Shown piece by piece: positions 24,812 to 34,034 of a DNA stretch of 64,000 nt. Origin of the DNA: Hymenobacter persicinus. Its GTDB lineage: Bacteria > Bacteroidota > Bacteroidia > Cytophagales > Hymenobacteraceae. Location of the stretch: NCBI RefSeq assembly GCF_004167665.1, contig NZ_SEWE01000017.1, positions 1-64,000 of the forward strand. Direction: 5' to 3'. Made by a program: the position numbers and the translations under genes. Every line of letters starts with the position of its first letter. Position 1 is the first letter of the stretch. A model generated the notes under the pieces. The model saw only the letters and a program-made list of their open reading frames with translations. It did no database searches and had not been told where the DNA came from.

Positions 24812-26086
24812 CTACCCGATTTTCTCGAAGCCGCAGTAGGAGTGCAGTACCTCGGGCAAACGGATGCCGTCGGGCGTCTGGTTGTTTTCCAGCAGCGCCG
24901 CCACGATGCGGGGCAAGGCCAGGGCCGAGCCGTTGAGCGTGTGCAGGAGCTGGGTTTTGCCGCCCTCGGCCCGGTAGCGCAGCTTAAGGCGGTTGGCCTG
25001 GTAGGTTTCGAAGTTTGAGGCCGAGCTTACTTCCAGCCAGCGGCCCTGGGCGGCGCTCCACACTTCCAAATCGAAGGTGAGGGCCGAGGTGAAGCCCATG
25101 TCGCCGCCGCAGAGGCGCAGCACGCGGTAAGGCAGCTCCAGCTTCTGCAGGAGCCCTTCGATGTGAGCCACCATGCCGTCGAGGGCCGCGTAGCTGTTCT
25201 CAGGCTGGGTTATCTGCACGATTTCCACCTTGTCGAACTGGTGCAAGCGGTTGAGGCCGCGCACGTCGGCGCCCCAGGAGCCGGCTTCGCGGCGGAAGCA
25301 GGGCGTGTAGCCGGTGTTGCGAATCGGCAGCTGGTCGGCGGCCACGATTTCGTCGCGGTAGAGGTTGGTAATCGGTACCTCCGAGGTCGGAATCAGGAAC
25401 AGATTGTCCTTGGCGTCGTGGTACATCTGGCCTTCCTTGTCGGGGAGCTGGCCCGTGCCGTAGCCGCTGGCCTCGTTCACCAGAATCGGGGGCTGCACCT
25501 CGTCGTAGCCCGCGTCGCGGGCCTGGTCGAGGAAAAAGTTGATCAGGGCGCGCTGCAGCCGGGCGCCCTGTTTTTTATACACCGGAAAGCCCGCGCCGGT
25601 AATCTTGTTGCCGAGCTCAAAGTCGATGATATCGTACTTCTTAATCAGCTCCCAGTGGGGCAGCGCATCGGCGGGCAGGTCGGGCTTGGTGCCGCCTTCG
25701 CGCACCACCTCATTGTCCTGGGCACTGCGGCCCTCGGGCACGCTGCTGTGGGGCAGGTTGGGTAGCTTATACAGGGTCTGCTGCAGGCCGTCTTCCACCT
25801 GGGCCAGCTCGTCGTCGGCCGTTTTGGTGAGCTGCTTCAGCTCGGCCGTGCGCAGCTTCAGGGCTTCGGCCCCGGTTTTGTCGCCGCTTTTCATCAGGCC
25901 GCCGATTTGCCGGGCCAGCTCGTTGGCTTCAGCCTGGGCCGAGTCGCGCGAGGTTTGCAGCTCCCGACGGCGCTGGTCGAGGCTCAGAATGGCCGCCACG
26001 TCGGCTTCGGCGGTTTTATAGTGCTTTTTAGCCAACCCGGCCAATACCAGCTCGGGGTTTTCTTTCAGAACGGAAACTTGCAGCAT
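24812..26086 (-). CDS. serS: Seryl-tRNA synthetase
   Basis: This is a 424-residue class II aminoacyl-tRNA synthetase charging tRNA-Ser (and tRNA-Sec where present). The N-terminal long antiparallel coiled coil (about residues 25-105, ELQTSRDSAQAEANELARQIGGLM) binds the tRNA extra arm. The catalytic core holds motif 2 (TGYTPCFRREAGSWGADVRGLNRLHQFDKVEI) and motif 3 (GSALALPRIVAALLENNQ). Length is normal. A promoter with TACTTTTG lies 30 bases upstream. Confidence 0.96.
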   Translation of the reverse strand: MLQVSVLKENPELVLAGLAKKHYKTAEADVAAILSLDQRRRELQTSRDSAQAEANELARQIGGLMKSGDKTGAEALKLRTAELKQLTKTADDELAQVEDGLQQTLYKLPNLPHSSVPEGRSAQDNEVVREGGTKPDLPADALPHWELIKKYDIIDFELGNKITGAGFPVYKKQGARLQRALINFFLDQARDAGYDEVQPPILVNEASGYGTGQLPDKEGQMYHDAKDNLFLIPTSEVPITNLYRDEIVAADQLPIRNTGYTPCFRREAGSWGADVRGLNRLHQFDKVEIVQITQPENSYAALDGMVAHIEGLLQKLELPYRVLRLCGGDMGFTSALTFDLEVWSAAQGRWLEVSSASNFETYQANRLKLRYRAEGGKTQLLHTLNGSALALPRIVAALLENNQTPDGIRLPEVLHSYCGFEKIG

Positions 26087-26116
26087 AAGGCAGAAATACG
26101 CGGATTAGAACGCGGG

Positions 26117-26124
26117 CAAAAGTA
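26117..26124 (-). promoter_or_regulatory. -7 element for serS
   Basis: TACTTTTG on the minus strand matches TAnnTTTG; the serS ATG is at 26086. Confidence 0.55.
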
Positions 26125-26126
26125 GG

Positions 26127-26642
26127 TTTTTTTAAGAAGTGCCCTGGCGAAACCACCGAACTTCGCTGTCCAACTGCGTCCAGCTGCGGTTACTGAATTC
26201 AAAAAACTGCCCCCGAAGCCGGCAAAGATGCCCAGCCAAAGCGACGGCGGCAGAAAAAAACGAACCAAGGAGTACGCATTGCCGTTCTGCTCCTATAAGG
26301 CCCTGGCCGCGGGCTGGTTTGGACGATACGGCACCGATGATAGCACGGGCTTCGGCGGGGTAGAACCGCTTCTCCCCAGCCAGTTAAAAAATCGGTATCC
26401 CGTTTGGCGGTTCCGGCGTATTACGCTAACATTGCGTAAGTAAATCGGCAGCTGATGCCGGACCCGGAGTCAGTTTATCCCCGTACGGTCCGAATTATCT
26501 CCAGCGCCTCCCGTACTACCCCTCGTTTTTCGAATTCTCAGTGCCCAGCGCCGCGCCGCGGCTGCTCCTCGTTTGCCCGGATTGGCCTGTGTTGCTCCGT
26601 GTCGGCTTCGTACCCGCTCGTTTTTCTCCCCCGTTTTAGTGT
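26127..26642 (+). promoter_or_regulatory. Long leader region upstream of rho, no gene seen
   Basis: About 515 bases without a credible gene. It contains a short hairpin, TTACGC / GCGTAA at 26421-26439. The last 180 bases (26461-26640) are C-rich, G-poorer and pyrimidine-rich (I count 66 C to 42 G), with runs such as CTCCAGCGCCTCCCG and TTTTTCTCCCCC. This is the composition of a rut site and could serve Rho autoregulation. The short open frames here have no protein-like character. Confidence 0.4.
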
Positions 26643-28748
26643 ATGTACAATATTGAAGAGTTGAAGGACCGTCTGCTTTCCGAGCTAAAGGAAATTGCAG
26701 AGAAACTGAACGTCGGTAACTTCAAAAAACTCAGCAAACAGGATCTTATCTACAAGATTCTCGATCAGCAGGCCATCACGCCAACTGACAAGCTCCCCAG
26801 TAAAGTGAAATCGGCCGATGAGCAGCCCGTAGCGGCGCCGTTGGCTTTTTCAGACGTGGCTCCCGCCGCCCCGGCCGCCCGCCGCGAGCCCGCGGCCCGC
26901 ACCACCGCCGCCCGCACACCCCGCTCGACGCCCGCCGCCGTGGCCGTGCAGCCGCTGAAAGCCGCGGCGCCCGTTGTGGAAGCTGCCTCATCGGTGGTGG
27001 CCGAGGCTCCTGCCGCCCCAGCGCCGGATGCTGCCCCGCCCGCCGAAGCTGCCGACCCCGCTAGCCGCCCCGTAAAAGTGTACCAGCGCCCCGAGCGCCG
27101 CAGCCGCACCGACCAGCGCCGCGAAACCGCCGCGCCTGCTGACGCAGAAGCCGCTCCCGCCGTGGTGCTGCCCGAAGCGCCGGCCGTTCCGGCCCCCGCG
27201 CCGGCCGCGGAGCCAACGGCTGAAATGCCTGCCGCGCCCACCATGGCGCCCTTCGTGTATCGGGAGCCCCGTCCCGAAAACGGCACCGGCCGCGACCAGC
27301 GCGACAACCGGGACCGGGACAATACTCCCCGCGAAAACCGGGAGCCGCGTGACGGCCGCGAGCCCCGTACGGACGCCCCCCGTGGGGAATACCGCAACGA
27401 TGCGCCGCGGGAAAACCGCGACCAGGGCCGTCGGGAAGACCGGCCCCTGCGTAGCGACCGGACGGACGTGGTGCGGGAGCCCCGCCCGGACCGCCCCGAC
27501 CGAGAGCAGCGCGAGCAAAGCCGCCGCGAGGACCGTTTTGCCGCCCGTGAGCAGCAGCGCCAGGCCCGCCAGAACGAGCGGAGTGAGCGAGGAGGTGAAA
27601 CCGGCCAGCAGCGCCCCGTGCGCAACGACTTCGACATTACCATTCCGGGCTCCGGCACGCTGGAAATGATGCCCGACGGCGGCTACGGCTTCCTGCGCAG
27701 CCCATTCTACAACTACCTGGCCTCGCCCGACGATATTTACGTCTCGCCCCAGCAGGTGAAGCAGTTTGCCCTCAAAGCCGGCGACACGGTGAAATGCACC
27801 ATCCGTCCGCCCCGGGAAGGCGAGAAGTACTTCGCCCTGGTGAACGTGGAAGGCATCAACGGCCGCACGGTGGAAGAAGCCCGGGACCGGATTCCGTTCA
27901 GCAACCTGACCCCGCTCTTCGCCGAGGAGCGCCTGAAGCTGACCACTAAGTCGACCCAGCTCAGTACCCGCATCATGGACCTGTTTGCCCCCATTGGCAA
28001 AGGCCAGCGCGGCCTGATTGTGGCCCAGCCCAAGACGGGTAAGACGGTGCTGCTCCAGGAAATTGCCAACGCTATCAGCGAAAACCACCCCGAAGTCTAC
28101 CTCATCATCCTGCTCATCGACGAGCGGCCGGAAGAGGTGACGGACATGGCCCGCTCGGTGAAGGCCGAGGTGCTTAGCTCCACCTTCGACGAAACCGCCG
28201 ACCGCCACGTCAAGATTGCCAGCATTGCCCTCGACAAGGCCAAGCGCCTCGTGGAGTGCGGGCACGACGTGGTGATTCTGCTCGACTCGATTACCCGCCT
28301 GGCCCGCGCCTACAACACGGTGCAGCCCGCTTCGGGCAAGATCCTGTCGGGTGGCGTGGATGCCAACGCCCTGCACAAGCCCAAGCGCTTCTTTGGCGCG
28401 GCCCGCAACGTGGAGAATGGCGGCTCGCTCACCATCATTGCTACCGCCCTGATTGAAACCGGCTCCAAGATGGACGAGGTTATCTTCGAGGAATTTAAGG
28501 GTACCGGCAACATGGAACTGCAGCTGGACCGCAAGCTGGCCAACAAGCGCGTGTTCCCGGCCATCGACATTCCGGCTTCCGGCACCCGCCGCGAAGACCT
28601 GCTCATGGGCAAGGAAGAGCTGAACCGCATCTGGGTGCTCCGCAAGTTCATGGCCGACATGACGGCCATTGAAGCTATGGAGTTCCTCAAGGACCGCATC
28701 AAGAATACCAAGAGCAACGAAGAGTTCTTGGTGTCGATGAACGGCTAA
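26643..28748 (+). CDS. rho: Transcription termination factor Rho with long disordered insert
   Basis: This is a 701-residue ATP-dependent RNA translocase; E. coli Rho has 419. The Rho N-terminal helical domain ([22 protein letters not shown] ... [12 protein letters not shown]) covers residues 1-45. Then comes about 280 residues of low complexity: first Ala/Pro-rich (55-200), then Arg/Asp/Glu/Asn-rich (215-325). The RNA-binding cold-shock domain follows ([17 protein letters not shown], near 336). The ATPase domain has Walker A AQPKTGKT, Walker [17 protein letters not shown], and the downstream R-loop region. Such inserts are known in Bacteroidota Rho and drive phase separation in Bacteroides. 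All catalytic residues are present. Confidence 0.96.
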   Translation: MYNIEELKDRLLSELKEIAEKLNVGNFKKLSKQDLIYKILDQQAITPTDKLPSKVKSADEQPVAAPLAFSDVAPAAPAARREPAARTTAARTPRSTPAAVAVQPLKAAAPVVEAASSVVAEAPAAPAPDAAPPAEAADPASRPVKVYQRPERRSRTDQRRETAAPADAEAAPAVVLPEAPAVPAPAPAAEPTAEMPAAPTMAPFVYREPRPENGTGRDQRDNRDRDNTPRENREPRDGREPRTDAPRGEYRNDAPRENRDQGRREDRPLRSDRTDVVREPRPDRPDREQREQSRREDRFAAREQQRQARQNERSERGGETGQQRPVRNDFDITIPGSGTLEMMPDGGYGFLRSPFYNYLASPDDIYVSPQQVKQFALKAGDTVKCTIRPPREGEKYFALVNVEGINGRTVEEARDRIPFSNLTPLFAEERLKLTTKSTQLSTRIMDLFAPIGKGQRGLIVAQPKTGKTVLLQEIANAISENHPEVYLIILLIDERPEEVTDMARSVKAEVLSSTFDETADRHVKIASIALDKAKRLVECGHDVVILLDSITRLARAYNTVQPASGKILSGGVDANALHKPKRFFGAARNVENGGSLTIIATALIETGSKMDEVIFEEFKGTGNMELQLDRKLANKRVFPAIDIPASGTRREDLLMGKEELNRIWVLRKFMADMTAIEAMEFLKDRIKNTKSNEEFLVSMNG

Positions 28749-28765
28749 GTCGAGATTCCTGAATG

Positions 28766-28814
28766 AAAACAAAAAAGGCCCGCTGCACTGCTGCAGCGGG
28801 CCTTTTTTGTTTTC
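28766..28814. terminator. Bidirectional terminator after rho
   Basis: AAAAAAGGCCCGCTGCA pairs with TGCAGCGGGCCTTTTTT, between convergent rho and the gene at 28824. Confidence 0.88.
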
Positions 28815-28823
28815 TGCGCCCTG

Positions 28824-29552
28824 TTACCCGGCCGCGTCGAGCTGCTCCAGGATAAAAGTAATCCGGGTGCCGTCGTAGAAGCGGTAGTGCATTTCGGTGA
28901 AGCCGTAGAGGGGGTGAAAGTATAAGTCGAGCGTGTTGCGGCCCAGTCGGCTGTGTTGGCCGACGGCCTCAACCAGCCAGCAGCCGGCCACGTCCCGTTG
29001 GCCATAGCGGCGGGTGGTCGGCGCTTGTACCCGGTAGGTGGGTTGAACCGAGCCTTTAAAGTCGCCCCAGCCGCCCAAAATAAACAGCCGGCCGCCGCGC
29101 CAGCTGCCACCCGGAGTTAGGTGGGCCGGCTTCACCTGCGGAAACGGCGCTATTTCGGTGTAGGCGTACTGGTTGCTGCGAAACGGGTGCATCCAGATTT
29201 CCCGCCGGTTTTCGATAACCCCGGTCACGGTTGTTTTCTGCCACTCGTAGGGCATGGGTGGGCGGCCAGGCTGGCTTTGCGGGTTGGGCCGGGCCGTGAA
29301 CGTGAGCGAATCGGCGGCGCGGTAGGAATACTGCACGGTGCAGGCCGTCTGCACCCGGGGTTGACCTGCCCAGGGCCGGCCAGACGGCTGCATCGTTATC
29401 CGCTCCCGCGAAAGAGTGTCGCCGGTCGGGCTGATGAAAAACGCCTGGTACTGATACGTTCGGCGCGCGTTGAAAATGACCAAGCTGTCGTCAGGACCCG
29501 CCGGGGCAGTGGCAGTCAGCAGCGCTAGGGCGCAAGAAACAAGGGGGAGCAT
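28824..29552 (-). CDS. Secreted protein of unknown function (DUF3108-like)
   Basis: The product has 242 residues with an N-terminal signal (MLPLVSCALALLTATAPAG). Strand-rich sequence YQYQAFFISPTGDTLSRERITMQ, GSVQPTYRVQ, CWLVEAVGQHSRLGRNTLDLYFHPLYGFTEMHYRFYDGTRITFILEQL resembles the LolA-like DUF3108 fold, but the match is by feel only. Probably periplasmic. Confidence 0.5.
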   Translation of the reverse strand: MLPLVSCALALLTATAPAGPDDSLVIFNARRTYQYQAFFISPTGDTLSRERITMQPSGRPWAGQPRVQTACTVQYSYRAADSLTFTARPNPQSQPGRPPMPYEWQKTTVTGVIENRREIWMHPFRSNQYAYTEIAPFPQVKPAHLTPGGSWRGGRLFILGGWGDFKGSVQPTYRVQAPTTRRYGQRDVAGCWLVEAVGQHSRLGRNTLDLYFHPLYGFTEMHYRFYDGTRITFILEQLDAAG

Positions 29553-29665
29553 AAGTTAGGGAGCCGGCAACGAACCCGGAAGGTTGGCAGGGACGGGAAA
29601 ATACTTCGTTGGTGGGCGCATGGCGGGGCCGAGTGGGCTGCCGTTGTCACGTCGGCGCCCGGCGC

Positions 29666-29673
29666 TACCTTTG
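29666..29673 (+). promoter_or_regulatory. -7 element 5 bases before the DsbA-like start
   Basis: TACCTTTG ends at 29673 and the ATG is at 29679. The expected transcription start falls on or within a base or two of the ATG. Confidence 0.45.
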
Positions 29674-29678
29674 CGGGC

Positions 29679-30350
29679 ATGGAAACGACCCCCGACCTGC
29701 CCGAAATCCTGTATATCTCCGACCCACTCTGCGCTTGGTGCTACGGCATGAGCCCCGTGCTTCAGCGCATTAAAACCGAGTACGCCGGCCGAGTGCAGGT
29801 GTCAGTGCTCAGCGGGGGCATGGTGACGGGGGCGGAGGTCGGGCCCATCGGCGAGGTGTGGGCAGATTTGAGCAGCGCCCTGGAGCCGGTGGCCAAGGTG
29901 ACGGGCGTGGAGTTTGGCGCCGCGTTTCGGGCGCTGGGCGAGGAAGGTCGTCTGGTTCAGAACTCCGAGCCACCCTGCCGGGCCATTGCCATCTTCCGCC
30001 AGCTCGACGACGTGCAGCACCGCGCCGTCAGCTTTGCTCACGACGTGCAGCGCGCCTACTTCCACGCCGGCCAGGACCTGAACAATCCGGCCACCTACGA
30101 GCCGCTGGTGGCGCGCTACGGCCTCGACGTGGCCGAGTTCCGGCGGCGCTGGGCCTCGGCCGAGGCCGCCCAGGCCACGCAGAAAGAATTTGCGGCCGTG
30201 GCCAAACTCGGCGTCAAGGGCTTTCCGACCACGATTCTGCGCGTCGGCAACCAGGGCTACCTGCTGGCCCGGGGCTTCGAGCCCTACGCCCAATTTGCCC
30301 GCGGTCTGGAGCAAGCCCTGGCGCAGGCTGGAGAAGAAGCCGGACAGTAG
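29679..30350 (+). CDS. DsbA/FrnE-like thioredoxin-fold oxidoreductase
   Basis: This is a 223-residue DsbA-superfamily protein without a signal peptide. The active site is in LYISDPLCAWCYGMSPVLQRI (CAWC at residues 17-20), a CxxC in the FrnE/2-hydroxychromene-isomerase-like branch. The cis-Pro region is VKGFPTTILRV. An alpha-helical insertion lies between (residues 60-150). Cytoplasmic; substrates unknown. Its stop is 6 bases from the end of the convergent gene. The start must be at 29679 because a later ATG would remove the CxxC. Confidence 0.85.
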   Translation: METTPDLPEILYISDPLCAWCYGMSPVLQRIKTEYAGRVQVSVLSGGMVTGAEVGPIGEVWADLSSALEPVAKVTGVEFGAAFRALGEEGRLVQNSEPPCRAIAIFRQLDDVQHRAVSFAHDVQRAYFHAGQDLNNPATYEPLVARYGLDVAEFRRRWASAEAAQATQKEFAAVAKLGVKGFPTTILRVGNQGYLLARGFEPYAQFARGLEQALAQAGEEAGQ

Positions 30351-30356
30351 CGGAGC

Positions 30357-30980
30357 TTAGCCGCCGAAGCCGGGCAGGTGCACCACCTGCTTTTTAAGCG
30401 GCGACCAGGCAATGCGCCGCCGGTCTTCCTTGCCCACCAAATACTGAAAGCTGACCGATTTGGGCTGCTTTTTCAGCTCGTCCCAGGTGGGTCGGTCCAG
30501 CTCGCCGGGCTGGTAGGCTTCCCGGGCCCCGAGGGCGGGCGTGGAGAAATTCTTGGCGGCAAAAAACTCGTCCATGCGCTTGCGGATAAAGGTTTCTCGC
30601 TGGGCTTCGGTGGCGGAGCTGCCGGCCATTTCGTACACCATCGAGGCCTCCAGGTCGGCGGCGCTGAGCATTTCGCGGAAGATAACCTGGCCCCCGGCGT
30701 CGGTGATGGTCAGCGTGGCCTCGCCGCCCACCACGGAAGACCCGCGCAGGGCCAGCGTAAACAAATCGGGCGCGGAAAGCGAGGAAAACAGGTGGCGGGC
30801 CCGCACTATCTTGAGCGTGTCGGACTGGGCCGTGACGGCCGGCACCCGGGCCGTGTCCATGGGTTCGAGGGCAGCAGCCGAGTCGGCGGGGGCGGTGGTG
30901 CCGGCAGTGGTCTGGGCCGAATCGGGGGCGGAGCAGGCGGCCGTGCACAGCAGCAGAGCAGCCAGGGCGGAATAGCGCAT
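30357..30980 (-). CDS. Lipoprotein of unknown function
   Basis: The product has 207 residues from the ATG at 30980, which opens a lipoprotein signal (MRYSALAALLLCTAACSAPD, lipobox Cys16). An upstream in-frame ATG at 31025 is rejected. The mature part has a Thr/Ala/Asp linker followed by FSSLSAPDLFTLALRGSSVVGGEATLTITDAGGQVIFREMLSA, an immunoglobulin-like pattern, and a C-terminal segment (KRMDEFFAAKNFSTPALG). No family recognised. It lies 70 bases downstream of the UbiA gene on the same strand. Confidence 0.55.
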   Translation of the reverse strand: MRYSALAALLLCTAACSAPDSAQTTAGTTAPADSAAALEPMDTARVPAVTAQSDTLKIVRARHLFSSLSAPDLFTLALRGSSVVGGEATLTITDAGGQVIFREMLSAADLEASMVYEMAGSSATEAQRETFIRKRMDEFFAAKNFSTPALGAREAYQPGELDRPTWDELKKQPKSVSFQYLVGKEDRRRIAWSPLKKQVVHLPGFGG

Positions 30981-31050
30981 CGTCAGCAAAGGTTGGTTGG
31001 CCGCAAATACGCAGGCCCGGGGCAAACTGTTGGGCTTGCCGGCCCGGGGC

Positions 31051-31983
31051 TTACCCGTGGTGCAGCACCAGCATCACGATGAAGGCCGCGCTCAGACACA
31101 ATGACGACACTTGGTTCATGCGCATGGTGTGGGCAAAGTCGGCCGCGGCCGCATCGTGCCACACGGTCCAGGCCCAGCGCCCGAACAGGTACACCACCGG
31201 ACCGGTAGCGACCAGGAAAATGAGCAGATTGACCGGCTCCCCGCGCAGCCAGTAGGTGCCCCCCAGCACCGCCGCCCCGAGCAGCAGACCCGCCGCGGCA
31301 AACCCAAACGTACCCCGCAGCCCCAGCCACAAACTCAGGGTCAGGTCGCCGCGCTGCCGGTCTTCCTGGTGCTGGTACACCTGAGTGAGCGGGTAGGAGC
31401 CGCACAGAAACAGCGTGCTGACCAGCGCCAGCAGCAGGTTGGTGGGTTCCAGCATAACGGCCTTCGGCGCGCCCACGCCCACCTGGGTCATCAGGAAGGT
31501 GAAGGCGCCCTGGAACACGACTACCACGAGCGTGCTCAAAAACGGGTATTTCTTGAGGCGGATACCCTCGTAGCTATAGGCCTTGGAAATCAGCAGGTAG
31601 ATGGCCACCAGCAAAGCGAAAAACGGGCTCAGCAGTGCGGCGCCCAGCACGGCCAGCGCGTCGAACAGCCAGACGAGGTGAATCAGCTCCTCCGATACTT
31701 TCGGGGGCTTCTCCAGCCCGCCGATGCTGCCCTCGTCCCGGTCGTAGTAGGAGTTGTAGCCGTTGGAAGCCGGGTAGGCCAGTAGGTGCAACACCACGAA
31801 CACACCCAGGGCCCGGCCGACATCAATTGGGCCGCGCAGGGCGCTGAGGCCAAACCAGAACACCGGCATCAGGTAAACCGAAAACGGGATGCGCAGCAGG
31901 GGCAGCGCCTTTTTGTAGTTGGTAAGCAGCAAGTAGAAAAGAGCAACGAGTGGGAGAGAGGCAACGGCCGCAAAGGTGAGCAA
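31051..31983 (-). CDS. UbiA-family prenyltransferase
   Basis: This is a 310-residue integral membrane protein with eight or nine predicted transmembrane segments. The first aspartate-rich motif is NGYNSYYDRDEGS, where NxxxDxxxD-type residues bind the prenyl diphosphate through Mg. The second is YQHQEDRQRGD. UbiA enzymes attach isoprenoid chains to aromatic acceptors in quinone, heme or archaeal-type lipid synthesis; the acceptor here is not evident. The start given is a TTG; the true start may be further downstream. A methyltransferase lies 27 bases upstream on the same strand. Confidence 0.85.
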   Translation of the reverse strand: MLTFAAVASLPLVALFYLLLTNYKKALPLLRIPFSVYLMPVFWFGLSALRGPIDVGRALGVFVVLHLLAYPASNGYNSYYDRDEGSIGGLEKPPKVSEELIHLVWLFDALAVLGAALLSPFFALLVAIYLLISKAYSYEGIRLKKYPFLSTLVVVVFQGAFTFLMTQVGVGAPKAVMLEPTNLLLALVSTLFLCGSYPLTQVYQHQEDRQRGDLTLSLWLGLRGTFGFAAAGLLLGAAVLGGTYWLRGEPVNLLIFLVATGPVVYLFGRWAWTVWHDAAAADFAHTMRMNQVSSLCLSAAFIVMLVLHHG

Positions 31984-32010
31984 AAGCCGCCACTGCGGGA
32001 GCCCCGGTGT

Positions 32011-32814
32011 TCAGGTGTACGAATTGACTTTCGGCCAGCCTACCAGATAGGTCACCTGCGGACCCCAGGCGTGGCGCGCCCGGCCGGCCTGCCACTGAAA
32101 GCGCTGGTCGGGGTCGGCGCGCCGGGCCAGGGCCAGCAGTTGCTCGGGCGGGTAGAGGCGCAGAATGGACACGGTGCCGTCCCAGATGGTAAAGAGCGGA
32201 ATTAGCGGCACAACATAAGTGAAAAACAGCCGGCTCAGCCGGAAGGGCCGGATAAAGGGCGTAATCAGCAGCTGGGCCACGGGCAGTACGGTCCAGGCCA
32301 GCAGGATTTCCAGCCAGTGCTTGCCGGCGCCCTCGAATACGCCGATGCCCGAGTTCTGGCGCACGGCGTCGGCCAGTAAGGCTTCCGCGGCGGCGGGGGC
32401 GAAGTGGTGAAAGGCGGAAAAAATCGTGCGAAACCCCGTCAGGGCCGGCGTTACGGCCAGGGCATCCACCGGGGCCGGCTCGAAGTCGATAACCGGGGCG
32501 TTGCGCTGGGCCAGGAGCTGCCAGGCGGCGGGCTGGGGGTAGAGGTCGGTGAGCGTGACGCGCAGCTGGTCCAGCTCGGGGTAGCGGCGCAGCGCCAGCG
32601 CCACGCCCTCCGTGCCGCCTCCCGCTCCGGCCCCCAGCTCTAGTAGCCGCCGCTGCCCGGTGGCTTGCAACCCTTCGCGCAGCAGCGGCACAATCGGCTG
32701 GTAGGTGCGCAGGGCGCTGATCATGAAGCGCAGGTAGTCCATCATGCCCGCCCGGATTACCGACGGAAACCAGGGCAAATCTTCAAACTCAAACAGCTGG
32801 AGGCGCAGACGCAT
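32011..32814 (-). CDS. Class I SAM-dependent methyltransferase
   Basis: The product has 267 residues. Motif I is LLELGAGAGGGTEGVALAL and the acidic loop is VTLTDLYPQP. Motif post-II is present as FRTIFSAFHHFAP. After the Rossmann part, residues 175-225 are hydrophobic (ILLAWTVLPVAQLLITPFI and LFFTYVVPLIPLFTIW), suggesting membrane association. It is 6 bases from the membrane protein upstream and 27 from UbiA downstream, so it may modify the prenylated product. The substrate is unknown. Confidence 0.75.
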   Translation of the reverse strand: MRLRLQLFEFEDLPWFPSVIRAGMMDYLRFMISALRTYQPIVPLLREGLQATGQRRLLELGAGAGGGTEGVALALRRYPELDQLRVTLTDLYPQPAAWQLLAQRNAPVIDFEPAPVDALAVTPALTGFRTIFSAFHHFAPAAAEALLADAVRQNSGIGVFEGAGKHWLEILLAWTVLPVAQLLITPFIRPFRLSRLFFTYVVPLIPLFTIWDGTVSILRLYPPEQLLALARRADPDQRFQWQAGRARHAWGPQVTYLVGWPKVNSYT

Positions 32815-32820
32815 GCAATA

Positions 32821-33306
32821 TCAGGGCGTGACGGAAGAAATGGAGCGCAGGTAGCGGCGGTTTAACCAGGGAGTCAGCAGGTAAGCTGCCACCAGCCAGG
32901 GCCGGCACACGGCTACGGACCAGGCCAGGCTAACGTCAAGCAGCTCCGACCACGCCGCCCGCAGGTGCAGTACGGGTAACGCGGCTGCCAGGGTTAGGCC
33001 CAGCAGCAGCAGGCCGCGCTGCCACACCGGCCAGCGCCGGCCGCGAGTCCGCAGCAGGGTCAGCGTGAGCAGTAGCCCCAGAAAAGCCGGCCAGGAAAAG
33101 CGCAGGGCCATGTACGTCAGCAGCAGCAACCCGCCGAGCTCTTCGCCGGGCTCCTGCGTCGGCTCAGCTTGGTCGAAGCCAACCCCCGGCACCAGCGCCA
33201 GCAAGGTCCCGACCGATAGGATGAGGACGTATTGCCCCGCCGTGGTCAGCAGCAGGCAACCCAGGGGCCGCCAACGGCGCGGAAGTAGGGGAGGGACAGG
33301 AGTCAT
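32821..33306 (-). CDS. Membrane protein of unknown function
   Basis: The product has 161 residues from the ATG at 33306; a longer open frame upstream runs over the divergent promoter. Four hydrophobic segments are visible (LLLTTAGQYVLILSVGTLLALV, LGGLLLLTYMALRFSWPAFLGLLLTL, LLLLGLTLAAALPVL and VAVCRPWLVAAYLL). No family recognised. It is the first gene of a probable four-gene minus-strand run (to 30357). Confidence 0.5.
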   Translation of the reverse strand: MTPVPPLLPRRWRPLGCLLLTTAGQYVLILSVGTLLALVPGVGFDQAEPTQEPGEELGGLLLLTYMALRFSWPAFLGLLLTLTLLRTRGRRWPVWQRGLLLLGLTLAAALPVLHLRAAWSELLDVSLAWSVAVCRPWLVAAYLLTPWLNRRYLRSISSVTP

Positions 33307-33368
33307 GGGCCGAGGTGATTTTTTTCGCAGGTTAATCGGCGGGAGCTTGGATTGTAACCTGGTAGTAT

Positions 33369-33390
33369 TAGCTTTGCAATACAAAGTGCT
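33369..33390 (+). promoter_or_regulatory. Promoter with overlapping CTTTG-N5-CAAAG operator (site 1)
   Basis: The -7 element TAGCTTTG (33369-33376) overlaps the left half of CTTTG-CAATA-CAAAG (33372-33386). The right half-site covers the expected transcription start. The ATG of the membrane protein is at 33399. The same palindrome occurs at 34456-34472. Confidence 0.6.
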
Positions 33391-33398
33391 CTGAAAAT

Positions 33399-34034
33399 AT
33401 GAAGCCAGCTACCGATCCACTAGCCCAACTCACCGAGATTCGCGCCATCATGGAGCGCTCTTCCCGCTTTTTGTCGCTCAGCGGCTTGTCGGGAGTGGGA
33501 GCGGGGGTGGTGGCACTGGCCGGCGCGGCCACCGGCCATTGGTACTTGCACACCCACTACGGGGCCCAGGCATTTTTGCGGTTGGTGGAGGGCTCGGCCC
33601 AGGAGCGGCAGCAGGCCCTGCCTGCGCTGCTGACGTTGGCGCTGGGCATGATCGGACTGGCGCTGGTGGTGGCGTTTTACTTCACCCGCCGCCGGGCCGC
33701 CCAGGACGGCCGCGCCCTCTGGGACGCTCCGGCCCGCCGGCTGCTGCTGAGTCTGGCCGTGCCGCTGACGGCCGGCGGCTTGTTCTGCGTCGGGTTGTAT
33801 CTTCGCGGCGCGGCATCGTTTGTGATTCCGGGGATGCTGCTGTTTTACGGCTTGGCCCTGCTCAACGCCAGCAAATACACCCTCGACGAAATTCGCCTGC
33901 TGGGCCTGACCCAGATCCTGCTGGGCCTAGTGGCCATGCTGCTGCCCGGCTGGGGCCTGATTTTCTTCGCCCTGGGTTTTGGGCTGGGCCACATCGGCTA
34001 CGGCCTGCTTATGTACAACCGCTACGAAAGGTGA
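33399..34034 (+). CDS. Polytopic membrane protein upstream of a winged-helix regulator
   Basis: This is a 211-residue membrane protein with a soluble N-terminus of about 35 residues (LAQLTEIRAIMERSSRFLSLSGLSGVGAG) and five or six hydrophobic segments. No enzymatic motif. The stop TGA lies inside the first GGTGAAAT unit of the octamer element (the last residue Arg is followed by the repeat). It is probably co-transcribed with the regulator at 34139. I recognise the pairing of a small membrane protein and winged-helix regulator as common in Bacteroidota but cannot name the family. Confidence 0.6.
   Translation: MKPATDPLAQLTEIRAIMERSSRFLSLSGLSGVGAGVVALAGAATGHWYLHTHYGAQAFLRLVEGSAQERQQALPALLTLALGMIGLALVVAFYFTRRRAAQDGRALWDAPARRLLLSLAVPLTAGGLFCVGLYLRGAASFVIPGMLLFYGLALLNASKYTLDEIRLLGLTQILLGLVAMLLPGWGLIFFALGFGLGHIGYGLLMYNRYER

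Noticed and set aside
26139..26664. Short plus-strand open frames in the rho leader
   Set aside because: Composition and lack of motifs suggest random frames; the last one overlaps the rho start.
26988..28772. 594-codon minus-strand frame opposite rho
   Set aside because: Antisense shadow of a highly conserved gene; no motifs.
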